Position numbers and translations under genes: made by a program. Shown here one piece after another: positions 1 through 9,721 of a stretch of 64,000 bases of DNA. Below the pieces are notes generated by a model, which saw nothing but the letters and a program-made list of their open reading frames with translations, did not search any database and was not told the DNA's origin. Source of the stretch: VAZQ01 sp963817135 (GTDB lineage: Bacteria; Pseudomonadota; Alphaproteobacteria; Rhizobiales; Xanthobacteraceae); assembly GCA_963817135.1 (NCBI GenBank), contig CAWFNG010000015.1, forward strand, positions 248,001 to 312,000, in the 5' to 3' direction. Every line of letters begins with the position of its first letter. Position 1 is the first letter of the stretch.

Positions 1-1
1 C

Positions 2-2473
2 GGCGAACGCCAAAGCTTTACGATCGCCGCGAACGACCAGATCACCAAGGCGCTGCCTTTCAACGACGTGATCCTTGCCTATCGCAACGGCGCTCCGGTG
101 CGTGTGCGTGACGTGGGGACGGCAATCGACGGTCCGCAAGACGTGACGATCTCGGCAGTCATGGGGAACGATCAAGGAGTCAGGCAAAGCGTGGTGCTGC
201 TGATATTCAAGCAACCCGGTGCCAACGTCGTTGAGACCGTCGACCAGGTAAAAGCGGCGCTGCCGCGGCTCAAATCGGTGATCCCGCCGGATATCAAGAT
301 CGACACGATTGTCGATCGCACGCAGACAATCCGCGCGTCGGTCGCCGATGTGGAAATGACGCTTGCCATCACCATAGGCCTGGTCGTGCTGGTGATCTTT
401 CTATTCCTGCGAGAGCTGCGCGCAACCCTCATTCCCGGCGTTACCGTTCCTCTCTCGCTCGCCGGCGCGGTCGCGGTGATGTATCTCTTCGGCTACAGCC
501 TCGATAATCTCTCGCTGATGGCGATGACGATTGCCGTCGGCTTCGTGGTCGACGACGCCATCGTCGTGGTCGAGAACATATACCGCCATATCGAAGCCGG
601 CACGCCTCCGCTGCAATCCGCGCTCAAAGGAGCGCGCGAGATCGGCTTTACCGTCGTCTCGATTAGCATTTCGCTGGTCGCCGTGTTCATTCCCTTGTTG
701 CTGATGGGCGGCATTGTCGGGCGCTTGTTCCGCGAGTTTGCCGTTACCGTGACGGCGGCGATTTTGGTTTCCATGATCGTTTCGCTTTCGCTCAACCCCA
801 TGCTCGCGTCTCGCTTTCTGCAGGTGCAAAAAGCGCAGCCCGGGCGCATCTCCCGCGCTATTGAACGTGTCTTCAATCTTCTCGCGTTCGGCTACGAACG
901 TGGCCTTGATTTCGTTCTGCACCGCCGGTTCCTGACACTGATGACCTTCTTTTTCACGATGGCCATCAGCGTGCTGTTGTTCTGGGGCATCCCCAAAGGC
1001 TTTTTTCCCACGCAGGATACCGGACTGGTCACCGGCATCATGGATGCGGGACAGGATGTCTCACCTGCCGAAATGAAGCGGCTGCAGCGCGAGGTTGCCG
1101 CGGTGATCGGCCGTGATCCCGATGTTGCCGCCCTGGGCTCGTTCTTCGGCGGCGGTTACGGCAATACGCTGAACAATGCCCGCTTTTTCGTCGGGCTGCG
1201 GCCGCGCGACGAGCGCACCGCAACTGCCGTCGACATCATCAACCGCCTGCGGCCCCAGCTGGCGAAGATCGAGGGCGTCGCCGTGTCGCTGCAACCGGCG
1301 CAGGACATCACGGTCGGCGGGCGCATCGTGCGCGGCCAATATCAGTACACATTGCAGGACGCCAATTTCGATGAGCTCAACAGCTGGGCGCCCAGGATGC
1401 TGGCCAAGTTGAAAACATTGCCTGAGCTCACCGACGTCACGAGCGACCAGCAACTCGACGCCCCGCAGCTCACCGTCACCATCAATCGCGATGCCGCCGC
1501 CCGCTTCGGCATTCAGCCCGAGCAGATCGACGCCACTCTCAATGACGCGTTCGGTCAGCGTCAGGTCGCACAGTATTTCACGCAGACGAACGCATATTTC
1601 ATCGTGCTGGAAGTGCTCCCCGGACTGCAAACGGATGCTTCATCGCTCGACCAGATCTATGTGAAAGCCGCGGGCACAGGACAACTGGTCCCGCTGTCGA
1701 CGCTGGTCGACGTGAGTTCGGACCGAGTCGGTCCGTTGTTGATTTCACATCAAGGACAATTCCCCGCGGTGACGCTCACTTTCAACCTGCCGTCCGGGGT
1801 ATCGCTTGGGCAAGCGATATCGGCAATCGCGCGCGCAGAAGCGGACATCGGCAAGCCGGCTTCCCTTACGGGCAGTTTCCAGGGCAATGCCCAGGCGTTC
1901 CAGACTTCGCTTTCCAGCGAACCGTTGCTGATCGCCGCCGCCCTCCTGGTGGTCTATGTCATTCTCGGTGTGCTCTATGAGAGCTACATCCATCCGCTCA
2001 CCATTCTATCGACGCTGCCGTCGGCGGGCGTTGGTGCGCTGCTCACCTTGTGGGCAGGAGGGTTTGATCTATCGGTGATTGGCATCATCGGCGTCATCCT
2101 GCTGATCGGGATTGTGAAGAAGAACGGCATCATGCTGGTCGATTTTGCCATCGATCGCGAGCGCAATGGGCTCAGTCCGGAGCAGGCGATTCGCGAAGCC
2201 GCCCTGTTGCGGTTTCGCCCCATCATGATGACGACATTTGCGGCTCTCCTTGGCGGCGTGCCGTTGATGCTGGGCCATGGTGCGGGATCCGAGTTGCGCC
2301 AACCGCTCGGCTACGCAATGGTAGGCGGGTTGGCTTTGAGCCAGGCGCTCACGCTGTTCACCACGCCGGTCGTCTATCTATACCTCGACCGTCTTCAGCA
2401 CTGGCTTGCCGGCGCAAAGCCGCAACGCACGCCACGCCACGATGAAAGCCATGTTTTGCAGGCGGCCGAGTGA
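2..2473 (+). CDS. RND multidrug efflux permease (MdtB/MuxB type), 5'-truncated by window edge
   Basis: Inner-membrane permease of the resistance-nodulation-division family, which exchanges protons for lipophilic drugs as the trimeric core of a tripartite efflux pump. The frame is open to the left edge, so roughly the first 205 residues are missing; 823 codons are visible. Seen directly: the paired proton-relay aspartates in GFVVDDAIVVVEN (about residue 183 of the visible part), the transmembrane stretch FIPLLLMGG, the second periplasmic half with IDRLRPQLAKIEG-like sequence, and the C-terminal membrane block with GIVKKNGIMLVDF. It aligns nearly gap-free with the complete permease encoded at 14046-17171, so the two are paralogues of the MdtBC/MuxBC group. 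The usual partner permease or adaptor would lie to the left of this window. Substrate cannot be told from sequence. Confidence 0.95.
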   Translation, partial: GERQSFTIAANDQITKALPFNDVILAYRNGAPVRVRDVGTAIDGPQDVTISAVMGNDQGVRQSVVLLIFKQPGANVVETVDQVKAALPRLKSVIPPDIKIDTIVDRTQTIRASVADVEMTLAITIGLVVLVIFLFLRELRATLIPGVTVPLSLAGAVAVMYLFGYSLDNLSLMAMTIAVGFVVDDAIVVVENIYRHIEAGTPPLQSALKGAREIGFTVVSISISLVAVFIPLLLMGGIVGRLFREFAVTVTAAILVSMIVSLSLNPMLASRFLQVQKAQPGRISRAIERVFNLLAFGYERGLDFVLHRRFLTLMTFFFTMAISVLLFWGIPKGFFPTQDTGLVTGIMDAGQDVSPAEMKRLQREVAAVIGRDPDVAALGSFFGGGYGNTLNNARFFVGLRPRDERTATAVDIINRLRPQLAKIEGVAVSLQPAQDITVGGRIVRGQYQYTLQDANFDELNSWAPRMLAKLKTLPELTDVTSDQQLDAPQLTVTINRDAAARFGIQPEQIDATLNDAFGQRQVAQYFTQTNAYFIVLEVLPGLQTDASSLDQIYVKAAGTGQLVPLSTLVDVSSDRVGPLLISHQGQFPAVTLTFNLPSGVSLGQAISAIARAEADIGKPASLTGSFQGNAQAFQTSLSSEPLLIAAALLVVYVILGVLYESYIHPLTILSTLPSAGVGALLTLWAGGFDLSVIGIIGVILLIGIVKKNGIMLVDFAIDRERNGLSPEQAIREAALLRFRPIMMTTFAALLGGVPLMLGHGAGSELRQPLGYAMVGGLALSQALTLFTTPVVYLYLDRLQHWLAGAKPQRTPRHDESHVLQAAE

Positions 2474-2536
2474 AAGCCTCCGTTGGTTTCTTTGACAAAT
2501 CGCTCTCGATCCCAATGCCGCCGGTCGCGGGAAATA

Positions 2537-3820
2537 TTAGGCCTGATCAGTATTCTCAGCTAAGCGCTCACAGCGAGTGGATTGCAAACAAGTTCTCTCC
2601 GGCGGCGTGTTCATTACGGTTGTCAAAAGCTGTTGCCAGCGTGTAAGCGCCTGTTTGCGCGCAAACTTGGCATCCAGCATTGCCCGGGCACGCATTCCCA
2701 TTTTGCGCACGCGTTGAGGCTCTTTCATCAGAACGATCAGTTCCTGGGCCAGCTTCTCGCCATGACCGCATTCGATAACCAGGCCGCTTTCGTGTTGCCG
2801 CACCAGTCGGGCAATTTCCCCATCGCCGGAACCGATTGCAATTGCCGGCCTCCCGGCCGCCGCAATGCCATAGAATTTGCTCGGCACAATCAAGCCTTCA
2901 AGCTCGGGGCGCAGGGAAACAATGTGGACGTCTGCAACGTTGAGCGCGTATTTCAACAGCTCAGGTTCCTGGTAGGGCAAGAACCGGAAATTTTGCAGCT
3001 CGCGCTGCTTTGCACGTTCGGCGACCCGTGCGAACTGATAACCGCCGCCAACAAAAAGGAAAACGATCGGATAATCCCTCAGCCGTTCCGCAGCGGACAA
3101 AACGGTCTCGAATTCGTGAGCACGTCCGAGATTGCCGGAATAGCCGACAACAAATTTTTCTCGCAAACCCCAAGCCTGCCGCAGCGGATTGTCGCTATGG
3201 CTTACCGGATGAATCTTTTCGTCATCGCTCCAGTTCGGAATCACATGCACGCGTTCGGCCGCTATGCCGCGTGACCTTACTCGCTGCGCCATGATCTGAC
3301 CTACCACGACGTTTGCCTCGGCGCTTTGCAACGAGAGGTCGCGAAAATAGGCAAGCGATCGGCCAAACGGGCCCGCCATGAGGGGGACGCCCAGTTCAGC
3401 GGCAGTTTCGGGATAGAGGTCATGCAGCCAGTTGACCATGCGCGCTCCCGCTCGGCGAGCAACTCGCATCGCTACAAGCGAAATCAGTGGCGGATCGGTC
3501 ATTGCAATAAGAACGTCACCTGATTGAGCGATCGACAGCGCACAGTGCCATGTCGAGCGATAGTAGGTTGCATAATCAATTGCCCGACCGGGTAGCGTAA
3601 ATCGCCCAAAACGTGTCGTTGGAACTCGATGAATCCGGACGCCATGCGCAATGTCCTGCGATGGCAAGCACTCACGCGGAGAGTCGTAAAGCTGCTGGCT
3701 CGTGATGACATCTATCTCAAGGCCACCCGCAGCGAGATGAAATGTGAGGTCGGTGAGGAGTTGGCTGGTTGCGGAATGATCGGGAAAGAAAAAACGGTTT
3801 AGAAAGATGAGCCGCTGCAT
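2537..3820 (-). CDS. Glycosyltransferase family 4 (WcaI/WbuB-like)
   Basis: A 427-residue glycosyltransferase with a GT-B fold, expected to add a sugar to a lipid-linked exopolysaccharide or O-antigen intermediate at the cytoplasmic face of the membrane. The N-terminal acceptor half starts with FLNRFFFPDHSATSQLL, a form typical of WcaI/WbuB-like colanic-acid enzymes. The donor-binding half holds GYSGNLGRAHEF (about residue 230), FVGGGYQF, the EPELL segment and PSKFYGIAAAGRPAIA, corresponding to the nucleotide-sugar contact region. It lies 84 bases downstream of a NusG-like antiterminator gene on the same strand, an arrangement known from polysaccharide loci. No other polysaccharide gene is in the window, so its pathway is unknown. 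Confidence 0.88.
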   Translation of the reverse strand: MQRLIFLNRFFFPDHSATSQLLTDLTFHLAAGGLEIDVITSQQLYDSPRECLPSQDIAHGVRIHRVPTTRFGRFTLPGRAIDYATYYRSTWHCALSIAQSGDVLIAMTDPPLISLVAMRVARRAGARMVNWLHDLYPETAAELGVPLMAGPFGRSLAYFRDLSLQSAEANVVVGQIMAQRVRSRGIAAERVHVIPNWSDDEKIHPVSHSDNPLRQAWGLREKFVVGYSGNLGRAHEFETVLSAAERLRDYPIVFLFVGGGYQFARVAERAKQRELQNFRFLPYQEPELLKYALNVADVHIVSLRPELEGLIVPSKFYGIAAAGRPAIAIGSGDGEIARLVRQHESGLVIECGHGEKLAQELIVLMKEPQRVRKMGMRARAMLDAKFARKQALTRWQQLLTTVMNTPPERTCLQSTRCERLAENTDQA

Positions 3821-3904
3821 AAAATGGCTCTGATGGAACCAGCGCCTGCCCGATTTAAAACTCTATCTCGATTCTACGTCCGCTAACGAAGCGCGGGCCG
3901 CCGA

Positions 3905-4474
3905 TCATGCTGCCGTAGTCACGAAGTCGCGGGGAATTTCAACATCAATTTTGCCGCCCATCATCTCGAGCAGCACGCGAACGCGGGTCGAATCGTCCAT
4001 ATTGATGAGAATTCCAAGCTGCTCGGCAAACGCACCCGCCGTCAAACGCACCCGCTCGCCTGCTTTGAGGCTTTGATCGACCCGCAGAAGTCCCCTGCGA
4101 TCAGCTGCGACAAGCATCGCTTCGACGATACCAGGGGGTACTGGCTGCGGCAGCTCTCTCGACATCACTAAACCGCTGACGCCGAGAGTGCCATTGACGC
4201 TTCGCCAGCGGTGGACTGCTAGATCGAGTTCGATGAACAGGTACTGTGGAAAAAGCGGGCTTAACGCCGTTCTGAACTTGCGCGCATGCCGTATGGTTTT
4301 CAACCGATTGGGCATGAATACCCGATAACCTTGGTTCTCCAGCTGCGCCTTTGCGCCGGTCTCGCGACGGGGCAATGTTCGAACGACATACCAGCGCAAA
4401 TGCTGCTGCGGCCGCTCCATGCTCAACGGCGGTTTTGTCGGACACACCGCATTGCCAGTAGGCTTCTTGAGCAT
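3905..4474 (-). CDS. NusG-like transcription antiterminator (RfaH/UpxY type)
   Basis: Specialised NusG paralogue expected to bind RNA polymerase and keep long polysaccharide transcripts from terminating. The NGN domain opens with WYVVRTLPRRE and continues through FPQYLFIELD. The C-terminal KOW domain has LKAGERVRLTAGAFAEQLGILI, where housekeeping NusG has GD-V-V-GPF. The start at 4474 (189 residues) is preceded by a G-rich Shine-Dalgarno-like GGGTGGGGGC. Starts at 4612 (AGGAG three bases before the ATG, 235 residues) and 4420 (171 residues) are also open; the region before the tryptophan is not recognisable as NGN, so a shorter form is preferred. It precedes a lone glycosyltransferase gene. 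This is clearly a paralogue, because the divergent KOW motif and neighbourhood differ from nusG beside rplK. Confidence 0.85.
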   Translation of the reverse strand: MLKKPTGNAVCPTKPPLSMERPQQHLRWYVVRTLPRRETGAKAQLENQGYRVFMPNRLKTIRHARKFRTALSPLFPQYLFIELDLAVHRWRSVNGTLGVSGLVMSRELPQPVPPGIVEAMLVAADRRGLLRVDQSLKAGERVRLTAGAFAEQLGILINMDDSTRVRVLLEMMGGKIDVEIPRDFVTTAA

Positions 4475-4716
4475 TGCCCCCACCCGGCGCTGTTGATCCC
4501 CGATACGTCTCTTGATGGAACGCGCCTGGACAGAAATTAGTTGATTTAGATTGACGTGGCAACAGCCCGCGCATAACCGCGCGGCTTGGCGGTATTCGCG
4601 GCTGTGTTTCATCAGCTCCTGAATTTCTCCGGCAGGAAGACCGCCAGGCCGAATAGGAATTCACAGAGGGCTGCCTCATCCTGGCGCTTCGGTCTTCAAC
4701 AGATCAGTATAGGTTG

Positions 4717-5943
4717 ATGGCGGGTATCGAGGCGCGGGAGCATCAGGCCGGTCCAGTCGGTAACTGGCTCGAAGTCCTGGCGGTATTTCTGCGGCTCGGC
4801 CTTACTTCATTCGGCGGCCCGGTCGCTCATCTCGGCTATTTCCGCGACGAGTTCGTCATTCGCCGGCGCTGGCTCGACGATCGCAGCTATGCCGACCTTG
4901 TTGCGCTCTGCCAATTTCTGCCCGGTCCCGCGTCGAGCCAGGTCGGCCTCGCTATCGGCCTATTGCGTGCCGGCTACCGGGGTGCATTCGCTGCGTGGAC
5001 CGGGTTCACGCTTCCTTCCGCCATCGCGCTTGTCTTGTTCGCTTATGGCGTTAGTGCGCTCGGCGATGTAAGCGGAGCCGGCTGGCTGCACGGCCTCAAG
5101 GTGGTGGCGGTCGCCGTTGTCGCCCAGGCCGTGCTTGGGATGATGCAATCGCTTGTGCCCGACCGCGAACGCGCGACCATGGCGGTGGGTGCGGCTGTCA
5201 TCGTGCTCGCCATCCCGACGGCATTGGGCCAAATCGGCGCCATCGTTCTCGGCGGCATCGCCGGCATCACATTGTTGCGCGTACCGGCGCCGGGCGACCA
5301 TGCCGCATTGCCGTTGCGCGTGAGCCGGGCAACCGGCGTCACCATGCTCGCGATCTTTTTCGTGCTGCTGATCGGTCTTCCTCTGCTGGCATTGGCGATA
5401 CCGTCGCAGCCTTTGGCGCTGTTTGACGCATTCTATCGCACCGGTTCGCTCGTGTTTGGCGGCGGGCATGTCGTGTTGCCTCTGCTGCAGGCGTCAGTGG
5501 TACCTCCCGGTTGGGTAACGAATGATGCGTTTCTCGCCGGTTATGGTGCCGCACAAGCCGTTCCAGGGCCACTGTTCACCTTCGCGGCCTATCTCGGCGC
5601 TGTCATGGGCCCGAAGCCCAACGGGTGGGTCGGCGCGACGATCTGCCTGGTGGCGGTGTTCCTGCCGTCATTTCTTCTGGTCATCGGCGCATTGCCGTTT
5701 TGGGAGGAATTGCGGCATCGGCCTGCTGCGCAAGCCGCGCTTCGTGGCGTGAACGCAGCGGTGGTCGGGCTATTGCTCGCCGCGCTCTACAATCCGGTGT
5801 GGACCGCGGGAATCACCAATGCCGGCGACTTTGGCCTCGCCTGCGCGGCATTTTTGTTGCTCTTCATGTGGAGGGTGCCGCCGTGGCTTGTCGTCGTTCT
5901 CAGTGCAGCTGCGGGAGCGGCCATCGCGAGCTTTAGAGCATGA
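4717..5943 (+). CDS. chrA: Chromate transporter, long-chain CHR family
   Basis: Inner-membrane chromate efflux protein (408 residues, about 10-12 helices) that lowers cytoplasmic chromate. It is the two-domain long-chain form: the first CHR repeat carries LTSFGGPVAHLGYF and LCQFLPGPASSQVGLAIG, the second carries VFGGGHVVLPLLQ and GYGAAQAVPGPLFTFAAYLG. The ATG at 4717 is preferred; a TTG directly before it at 4714 is also in frame. It is monocistronic, divergent from the antiterminator gene, and its stop codon lies inside a palindromic repeat. Many CHR homologues in soil bacteria have no proven role in chromate resistance, so the substrate is inferred from family alone. Confidence 0.93.
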   Translation: MAGIEAREHQAGPVGNWLEVLAVFLRLGLTSFGGPVAHLGYFRDEFVIRRRWLDDRSYADLVALCQFLPGPASSQVGLAIGLLRAGYRGAFAAWTGFTLPSAIALVLFAYGVSALGDVSGAGWLHGLKVVAVAVVAQAVLGMMQSLVPDRERATMAVGAAVIVLAIPTALGQIGAIVLGGIAGITLLRVPAPGDHAALPLRVSRATGVTMLAIFFVLLIGLPLLALAIPSQPLALFDAFYRTGSLVFGGGHVVLPLLQASVVPPGWVTNDAFLAGYGAAQAVPGPLFTFAAYLGAVMGPKPNGWVGATICLVAVFLPSFLLVIGALPFWEELRHRPAAQAALRGVNAAVVGLLLAALYNPVWTAGITNAGDFGLACAAFLLLFMWRVPPWLVVVLSAAAGAAIASFRA

Positions 5944-5970
5944 TCCGAAAAGTGAGCACCACTTTTCGGA
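5944..5970. repeat. Short perfect inverted repeat after chrA
   Basis: Arms of 11 bases (TCCGAAAAGTG at 5944-5954 and CACTTTTCGGA at 5960-5970) flank a 5-base spacer, directly overlapping the end of chrA. The flanking GCATGAT and the arm sequence match a palindromic element that I recall as very frequent in intergenic DNA of Bradyrhizobium-like genomes. It could double as a transcript-end hairpin, but no T-run follows. Confidence 0.8.
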
Positions 5971-6048
5971 AACTCCACACATTATCGTTTGCGCAGCATT
6001 GAGTTATAAACCCTCCCGCAAGCTCCTCGCCCTTTTCTGGAAATCGCC

Positions 6049-8385
6049 ATGGAAGCCAAGACGATTGAAACTCGGCCCCGTCCGCGCCTGGAGGACGAAC
6101 CGTTGCTGCGCGGGCTTGGCCGCTATGCCGCCGATGTTCCGCTGACCGATCAGGCGCATGGCTATTTCGTGCGCTCGCCGCATGCCTTTGCCGACATCCG
6201 CTCCATCGATATCGAAGCCGCGCGCGCATCACCCGGCGTGCTGGCGGTTCTCACCGCCGCGGACATGGCGGGAATAGGCAACGTCTCGCAGCATCCGCCG
6301 CTTGCCGGACGCGGCGGCAAGCCGCTGATTGTGCCGCATCGGCCGGCGCTCGCCGGCAAGACGGTGCGCCATGTCGGGGAGCCCGTCGCGCTGGTGGTCG
6401 GCGAATCGCTCGGCGCCGCGCAAGACGCTGCCGAGCTTGTTGCCGTCGAATACGAGGCACGCCCGCCTGCCGTGGATCTGCGCGAAGCCGTGCAAAGCGG
6501 CGCGCCGCAAGTCTGGACCGAGGCTTCCGGCAATGTCGCCGTCGATTGGCCAGGGCTCGCCGGCGACCCCGCCGCCAATGCGGCGGAGGTCGAGCGCGTC
6601 ATCGCCTCCGCCACGCATGTGGCGCGCGTCTCGGTGCTGCATCAACGGCTGATGGTCGCCTCCATGGAGCCGCGCGGCGCCACTGCGAGCTATGATGCGC
6701 AAAGCGAGAGTTTTTTTCTGCGCTGCTGCTCGCAAAGCGCGCGCGCGCTGCGCGATGGGCTCGCGCCAATTCTCGGCGTCGGCAAGGAGCGCCTGCGCGT
6801 GGTCACCGAAGACGTGGGCGGGGCATTCGGGCTCAAGACCGGTCCTTATCCGGAATATCTCGCGATCCTCGTCGCAGCGCGCAAATTGGGGCGGCCGGTG
6901 CACTGGATGTCGAGCCGCGCCGAAGCCTTTCTCAGCGACAACCACGCCCGCGATGCCTTCAGCGAAGTGGAGCTGGCGCTGGACGAGCGCGGCAAATTCC
7001 TGGCCTTGCGCATCCGCCATCTCGGCAACATGGGCGCCTATATCGGGGCGGTCGGCGCCAACATTCAGACCGTCAATCTTACCCGCTGTCTGCCGGGGAT
7101 GTACCACATCCCGCTCATCGATATTGCCGTGCGCTGCGTGTTCACCAACACTACGCCGACGGCGCCCTATCGCGGCGCCGGGCGCCCGGAAGCGAATTAC
7201 ATGCTGGAATGCGCGGTGGAGGAGGCGGCGCGGGTGAGCGGCATCGACCGCGTCAGGCTGCGCCGGCGCAATTTCACCAGACGTGCGGCGCTGCCGTTCA
7301 AGACGCCGGTCGGCACCACCATCGACAGCGGCGAGTTCGAGGCGGTGCTCGACAAGGCGCTGGCGCTTGCCGATTACGCCGGCTTCAAGCAGCGCCGCCG
7401 CGAGGCCGATCGGCGGCGCAAGTACCGCGGCCTCGGCATTTCCTGCATGCTGGAACATGCGGGCGGCTTTCCGCTCGAGGCGGCGGCGCTGATCTTTCCC
7501 GGCGGCGAAAAGCTCGTGCTCGGCCTCAATGTGCAGTCGACCGGCCAAGGTCATGGCACCGTCTTCAATCCGATGCTGGCCGAGCGGCTCGGGATTCCCC
7601 TTGCGCAGATCGAGCACCGCCACGGCGATTCCGCAATGGAGATCGCGGGCTACGCTTCGGTCGGCTCGCGTTCGGCCATGACGGTCAGTCACGCGCTGAT
7701 AAAGACGGTCGATGCGATGCTCGCGAAAGGAAAGAGCATCGCCGCAACGGTGCTGGAGACGGCGGAGGCCGATATCGAGTATCGCAACGGGCAGTTCGGC
7801 GTGGTGGGCACGGATCGCCGCATCTCGCTGTTCGATCTTGCGGCGCGGGCAAAGGAGATGAAGCAGCGCGGCGAAATCGGCGAGGAGCTCGACACCAAGA
7901 CCAACGCCGAGACGCCGCTGACTTTCCCCAACGGTTGCCACATCGCCGAGGTCGAGATCGACCCCGCGACCGGAGAGCTCGTGCTCGTCTCCTACTCCGC
8001 GGTCGATGATTGCGGCAATGCGCTCAACCGCATGATCGTCGAAGGGCAGACGCACGGCGCGATCGCGCAAGGGATCGGCCAGGCGGTGATGGAGCAGGCG
8101 GTATTCGACGGTTCAGGCGGCCAGCTCATCACCGGCTCGTTCATGGACTATGCCATTCCGCACGCGCAAGACGTGCCGTTGTTCAAGGATGCGCTGCACC
8201 TCGTGCCGGCCAAGACCAATCCGCTCGGGGTGAAAGGGGCGGGCGAAGCCGGCACCACGGCCGCCATTGCCGCAGTCATGAACGCCGTCGCCGATGCAAT
8301 CCCAGGGGGCGCCGGCGCGCATCTCGACATGCCGGCAACGCCGGAGAAAATCTGGCGTGCCTGCCAGAGCGTGCAACGGAGCTGA
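6049..8385 (+). CDS. Molybdenum hydroxylase large subunit (xanthine dehydrogenase/CoxL form II family)
   Basis: Molybdopterin-binding catalytic subunit of the xanthine oxidase family (778 residues), which hydroxylates an aldehyde or N-heterocycle with water as oxygen source. The N-terminal a/b hammerhead domain has LRGLGRYAADVPL; the cofactor part has GGAFGLKTGPYPEY (about residue 260), PYRGAGRPEANY (the form II version of the CoxL active-site loop, not AYRCSFR) and QGHGTVFNPM. The catalytic glutamate is in GVKGAGEAGTTAA near the end. The usual FAD (CoxM) and 2Fe-2S (CoxS) subunits are not adjacent, which is odd because electrons leave through them. Substrate unknown; not expected to be a true CO dehydrogenase. 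Confidence 0.92.
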   Translation: MEAKTIETRPRPRLEDEPLLRGLGRYAADVPLTDQAHGYFVRSPHAFADIRSIDIEAARASPGVLAVLTAADMAGIGNVSQHPPLAGRGGKPLIVPHRPALAGKTVRHVGEPVALVVGESLGAAQDAAELVAVEYEARPPAVDLREAVQSGAPQVWTEASGNVAVDWPGLAGDPAANAAEVERVIASATHVARVSVLHQRLMVASMEPRGATASYDAQSESFFLRCCSQSARALRDGLAPILGVGKERLRVVTEDVGGAFGLKTGPYPEYLAILVAARKLGRPVHWMSSRAEAFLSDNHARDAFSEVELALDERGKFLALRIRHLGNMGAYIGAVGANIQTVNLTRCLPGMYHIPLIDIAVRCVFTNTTPTAPYRGAGRPEANYMLECAVEEAARVSGIDRVRLRRRNFTRRAALPFKTPVGTTIDSGEFEAVLDKALALADYAGFKQRRREADRRRKYRGLGISCMLEHAGGFPLEAAALIFPGGEKLVLGLNVQSTGQGHGTVFNPMLAERLGIPLAQIEHRHGDSAMEIAGYASVGSRSAMTVSHALIKTVDAMLAKGKSIAATVLETAEADIEYRNGQFGVVGTDRRISLFDLAARAKEMKQRGEIGEELDTKTNAETPLTFPNGCHIAEVEIDPATGELVLVSYSAVDDCGNALNRMIVEGQTHGAIAQGIGQAVMEQAVFDGSGGQLITGSFMDYAIPHAQDVPLFKDALHLVPAKTNPLGVKGAGEAGTTAAIAAVMNAVADAIPGGAGAHLDMPATPEKIWRACQSVQRS

Positions 8386-8425
8386 TTTTACCGCGCCGCA
8401 GATGTGACGCATCCGACATTCGGCA

Positions 8426-9422
8426 TCACATTTCAGGTCGCCTCGGCAGGCGCTCGCGGCCGTGCGGCGACAAAAAGTCGAGATCAGGTCCGATGGGCAC
8501 GATGCCAGTCGGATTGATCGTCTTGTGGCTCTGATAATAGTGCTGTTTGATGTGGCTGAAATTGACGGTCTCTGTGACGCGCGGATATTGATAAAGCTCG
8601 CGTGTGTAGCCCCACAGGTTTGCATAATCCACGATCCGCCGCAGATTGCATTTGAAGTGTCCCGCATAGACCACATCAAATCGCACCAAGGTCGTGAATA
8701 GCCGCCAATCTGCTTCGGTCAACCGGTCGCCGCAAAGATAGCGATGGGCTGCGAGACGTGCATCCAATTCGTCGAGCGTTGCGAATAGCGGACGCACTGC
8801 TTCTTCGTACGCTTCTTGAACTCGTCGCAAATCCAGCCTTGTAGACGCCATTGTTCACGTTCTCGTAAACCAGACCATTGAGCCGATCGATCATGTCCCT
8901 GAGATCGACGGGATAGAAATCGCCGGCCGCTGCACCGACCTTATCGAAGGCCGAGTTCAGCATGCGAATGATTTCCGACGATTCATTCGACACGATCTCG
9001 TTTCGCTCTTTATCCCAAAGCACTGGAACCGTGACGCGGCCGGTATAGGTCGGATTCGACCGTAGATAGACTTCGTAGAGGCGGCGCGCTTCGGCAATGG
9101 GATCGGGAATAACACCTGGGCCCCCTTCGAACGTCCAGCCCTCCTTGCCCATGAACCAATTGACGACCGAGAGAGAAATGGCGCTCGCAAGGCCTTTGAG
9201 CGCGCGAAAGATCAACGTCCGGTGCGCCCATGGGCAGGCAAGCGAAACATAAAGGTGGTAGCGTCCAGGTTCCGCCTTGAAGCCGCCTTTGCCTGTCGGT
9301 CCAGGTGCGCCGTCCGGCGTGATCCAGTTTCGAAACGCGCTTTCCTGGCGCACGAAACGGCCTCCGGTTGCGGAGGTCTCGTGCCAGCGATCCGTCCAGT
9401 AGCCGTCGACGAGAAGACCCAT
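8426..9422 (-). pseudogene. Glutathionyl-hydroquinone reductase (Xi-class GST, YqjG/ECM4 type), frameshifted
   Basis: Cytosolic enzyme of the Xi class of glutathione transferases, which removes glutathione from glutathionyl-hydroquinones. The N-terminal thioredoxin-fold half is intact with the catalytic cysteine in SLACPWAHRT and continues to NNGVYKAGFAT. The all-helical C-terminal half (QEAYEEAVRPLFATLDEL, then YLCGDRLTEADWRLFTTL and IVPIGPDLDF) is in another frame. One extra base near 8819-8823 would explain the break, since the family reads GFAT-x-QEAYEEAV there. Total length matches the family (about 330 residues). No other damage is visible, so a sequencing indel is as likely as a real null allele. 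Confidence 0.85.
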
Positions 9423-9511
9423 GCTAGCGCCGTCAAATCTGCTTCAAACTCATGACATGGCAGCACCGCCCGCAGATGTATCTGTACCCATCAGCGGCCG
9501 TATGGCAGTGA

Positions 9512-9688
9512 CTACCACATGTCTTCTCCACTGTGTCTCCACTGGTAGCAGGGATATCCCTCGTACATGCAGCCATCTTTTTGTTGGCTATACCCATCGC
9601 GCTGATTGTTAGGCGCTGCTGTTGCCGGGCCGAACGCCTGGACCGTTATGAGCGCGGCCAGTGCAAGAGCGGCAAAAAACGTCTTCAT
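9512..9688 (-). CDS. Small secreted protein (58 aa)
   Basis: A short gene with a strong ribosome site (AGGAGATGTAAC before the ATG at 9688). The product begins MKTFFAALALAALITVQAFG, a clear Sec signal peptide with likely cleavage after ATAA. The mature part of about 33 residues has two cysteines (DGCMYEGYPCYQW), suggesting one periplasmic disulfide. I recognise no family. It is the first of four tiny exported or membrane proteins on this strand between the reductase gene and the two-component system, each with its own Shine-Dalgarno sequence. Confidence 0.65.
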   Translation of the reverse strand: MKTFFAALALAALITVQAFGPATAAPNNQRDGYSQQKDGCMYEGYPCYQWRHSGEDMW

Positions 9689-9721
9689 GTTACATCTCCT
9701 GATGTGGTGTTTTGACTATCG

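Noticed and set aside
6049..8385. True aerobic CO dehydrogenase (coxL form I)
   Set aside because: The active-site loop reads PYRGAGR, not AYRCSFR with the copper-ligating Cys, and no coxM or coxS is adjacent.
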